From assembly GCF_040939455.1 (NCBI RefSeq), contig NC_134109.1:50434001-50498000 (forward strand): 64,000 nt of DNA, given 5' to 3'. A program made the translations under genes and the position numbers. Shown one piece after another: positions 62,961 through 64,000 of the stretch; position 1 is the stretch's first letter, and every line of letters starts with the position of its first letter. The notes under the pieces are model-generated. The model did not search any database and was not told the origin of the DNA. It saw nothing but the letters and a program-made list of their open reading frames with translations. This stretch comes from Microcebus murinus. Lineage: Eukaryota > Chordata > Mammalia > Primates > Cheirogaleidae.

Positions 62961-64000
62961 TTTATTATATACAGGTCCTCTAAAAAAAAAAAAAATGATA
63001 CACATTTTAGCCTTATTATATGAGTAATATTATTTGAGCCATAATCTATAAAACATAAAAATACACAAATGGGCATATTGGTATTCTAATAACATGCATA
63101 TAATTTTAACCTGACACATGAAATTGTATATATAATTGTCATAATATTGCCTTGGCAATTAGGCATAATTAAACTAAATGTTTTAGAAGCGATTTTGTTT
63201 TTTAGTAGAATATTTAAAAGTTTAACTAGAATCAAATTTTTACTTCTCAAATCTATTTAATCATTTTTAATATTCTCTTATAGTTTCTGAGTCTCAATGC
63301 TCATTGAATCCTAGAATTGGAAGGCCAAAGGAGATAAATTAAGCAGTCTCCCCACTAAGATGTCTCATACAACTCCAGCAGATACTTTCTCAGTTTTTTC
63401 CTGAATACATCTAGTCGCAGGCAGTGACTTTATAAGGCCATCTATTTTAGGACCACTCTAATTCTGAGAAATATCTTTCTTATTTTCTGTGGGCCAGGAA
63501 AGTTTACCATTATTTTACCATGACCTTAAAGAGATTCTCTTAAGCCAGCCCATAATTCCTCCTTAGTAGAAATAAAAATCTCAAGGAAAAAACTGACTTA
63601 TATCCTTCTATATTAACATAAAAGGATTAGCTGAGTCTTACAATTACGATTAGCTTTAGAAATAGGTGTCCATTGATTTTGTGAAGAATTGGAAACTCTC
63701 CCCATCAAAATCACCTAACATTTTTGTTGATGGTGGCATGTTAGTAACTGAAGGGAAAACAGTAGGAGTAGCAATAGCTGAATTGTCTTAAGCATTCACT
63801 AATATCAGCTTTACATTCAATGTGTCATTCAAAGTCATATAATTTCTGTAATTAAATAGCCTCAAAGTAGCAATGGTTTGGAAAAGGTAAATCATCCATT
63901 CTTATATTCCTGACTTTTTATTACATAGCCTCTACAATATATTAGATTTTGTTTTACTGACTGTTATTATTTTCATTTTAATTTCAGTTTCAGTAAAATA
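62961..64000. other. AT-rich sequence with possible ancient repeat at 63285-63600
   Basis: 63285-63600 has words ('gaatcctagaattggaaggc', 'ggaccactctaattctgaga') typical of an ancient mammalian SINE/LINE remnant, family not assigned. The rest is AT-rich without recognisable content. Confidence 0.4.

Overview
The window looks like autosomal, AT-rich, gene-poor DNA from a strepsirrhine primate, most likely a lemur. The main clue is the Alu elements at about 9.6, 43.7, 45.3 and 48.7 kb. They carry wording typical of lemur and galago Alus ('cctagcactct', 'gagcaagagcgagacc'-type left arm) and an extra stretch between the arms (ttggccaactaa, or its complement). LINE-1 elements with a G-rich 3' UTR ending in 'acccccataatatg' (37.3 and 62.7-62.9 kb) fit the same clade. 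Species and chromosome cannot be fixed from sequence alone.

Only one convincing protein-coding gene is present: an intronless 214-codon RPL10-family retrogene at 28916-29560 (+). It is intact and nearly identical in protein to ribosomal protein uL16/RPL10, while its 3' UTR has largely decayed. That contrast, plus the gene-desert setting, suggests the ortholog of RPL10L, the autosomal stand-in for X-linked RPL10 in male germ cells. A GC/CpG-rich stretch upstream holds a strong NRF1-type site and a pyrimidine tract close to the start codon.

Layout: 1-9.3 kb is mostly unique AT-rich DNA with MLT1 LTR pieces, a MER5A, a (TG)n run and a 395-bp MITE-like DNA transposon (6954-7348). 9.6-13.8 kb holds an Alu and a decayed old L1 (5' UTR plus ORF2) whose 3' end abuts a 148-bp segment repeated at 16.4 kb. 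16.8-21 kb is a mosaic of old L1 pieces, one of them interrupted by an unidentified processed retrocopy. 23.4 kb has an antisense MLT1 LTR, 25.9 kb a solo ERV LTR with target duplication, and 26.8 kb a local inverted/direct repeat cluster. After the retrogene (28.6-29.65 kb), 29.7-43.7 kb is unique DNA with an older AluJ-like copy, MIRs, an old L1 tail, a minimal L1 3'-UTR insertion and an MLT1 nested in an older repeat. 43.7-53 kb holds two antisense Alus, an L1 interrupted by an Alu, and an L1 with a 5' inversion. 56.3-57.5 kb is an L2 interrupted by an LTR-like segment. 61.0-62.9 kb is the youngest-looking L1, 5'-truncated, with one frameshift visible in its ORF2.

I found no operon-like, CRISPR, toxin or defence system, no tRNA or rRNA gene, and no multi-exon gene. 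Repeat family names come from recognition by eye, not a database search; boundaries of old elements are approximate.
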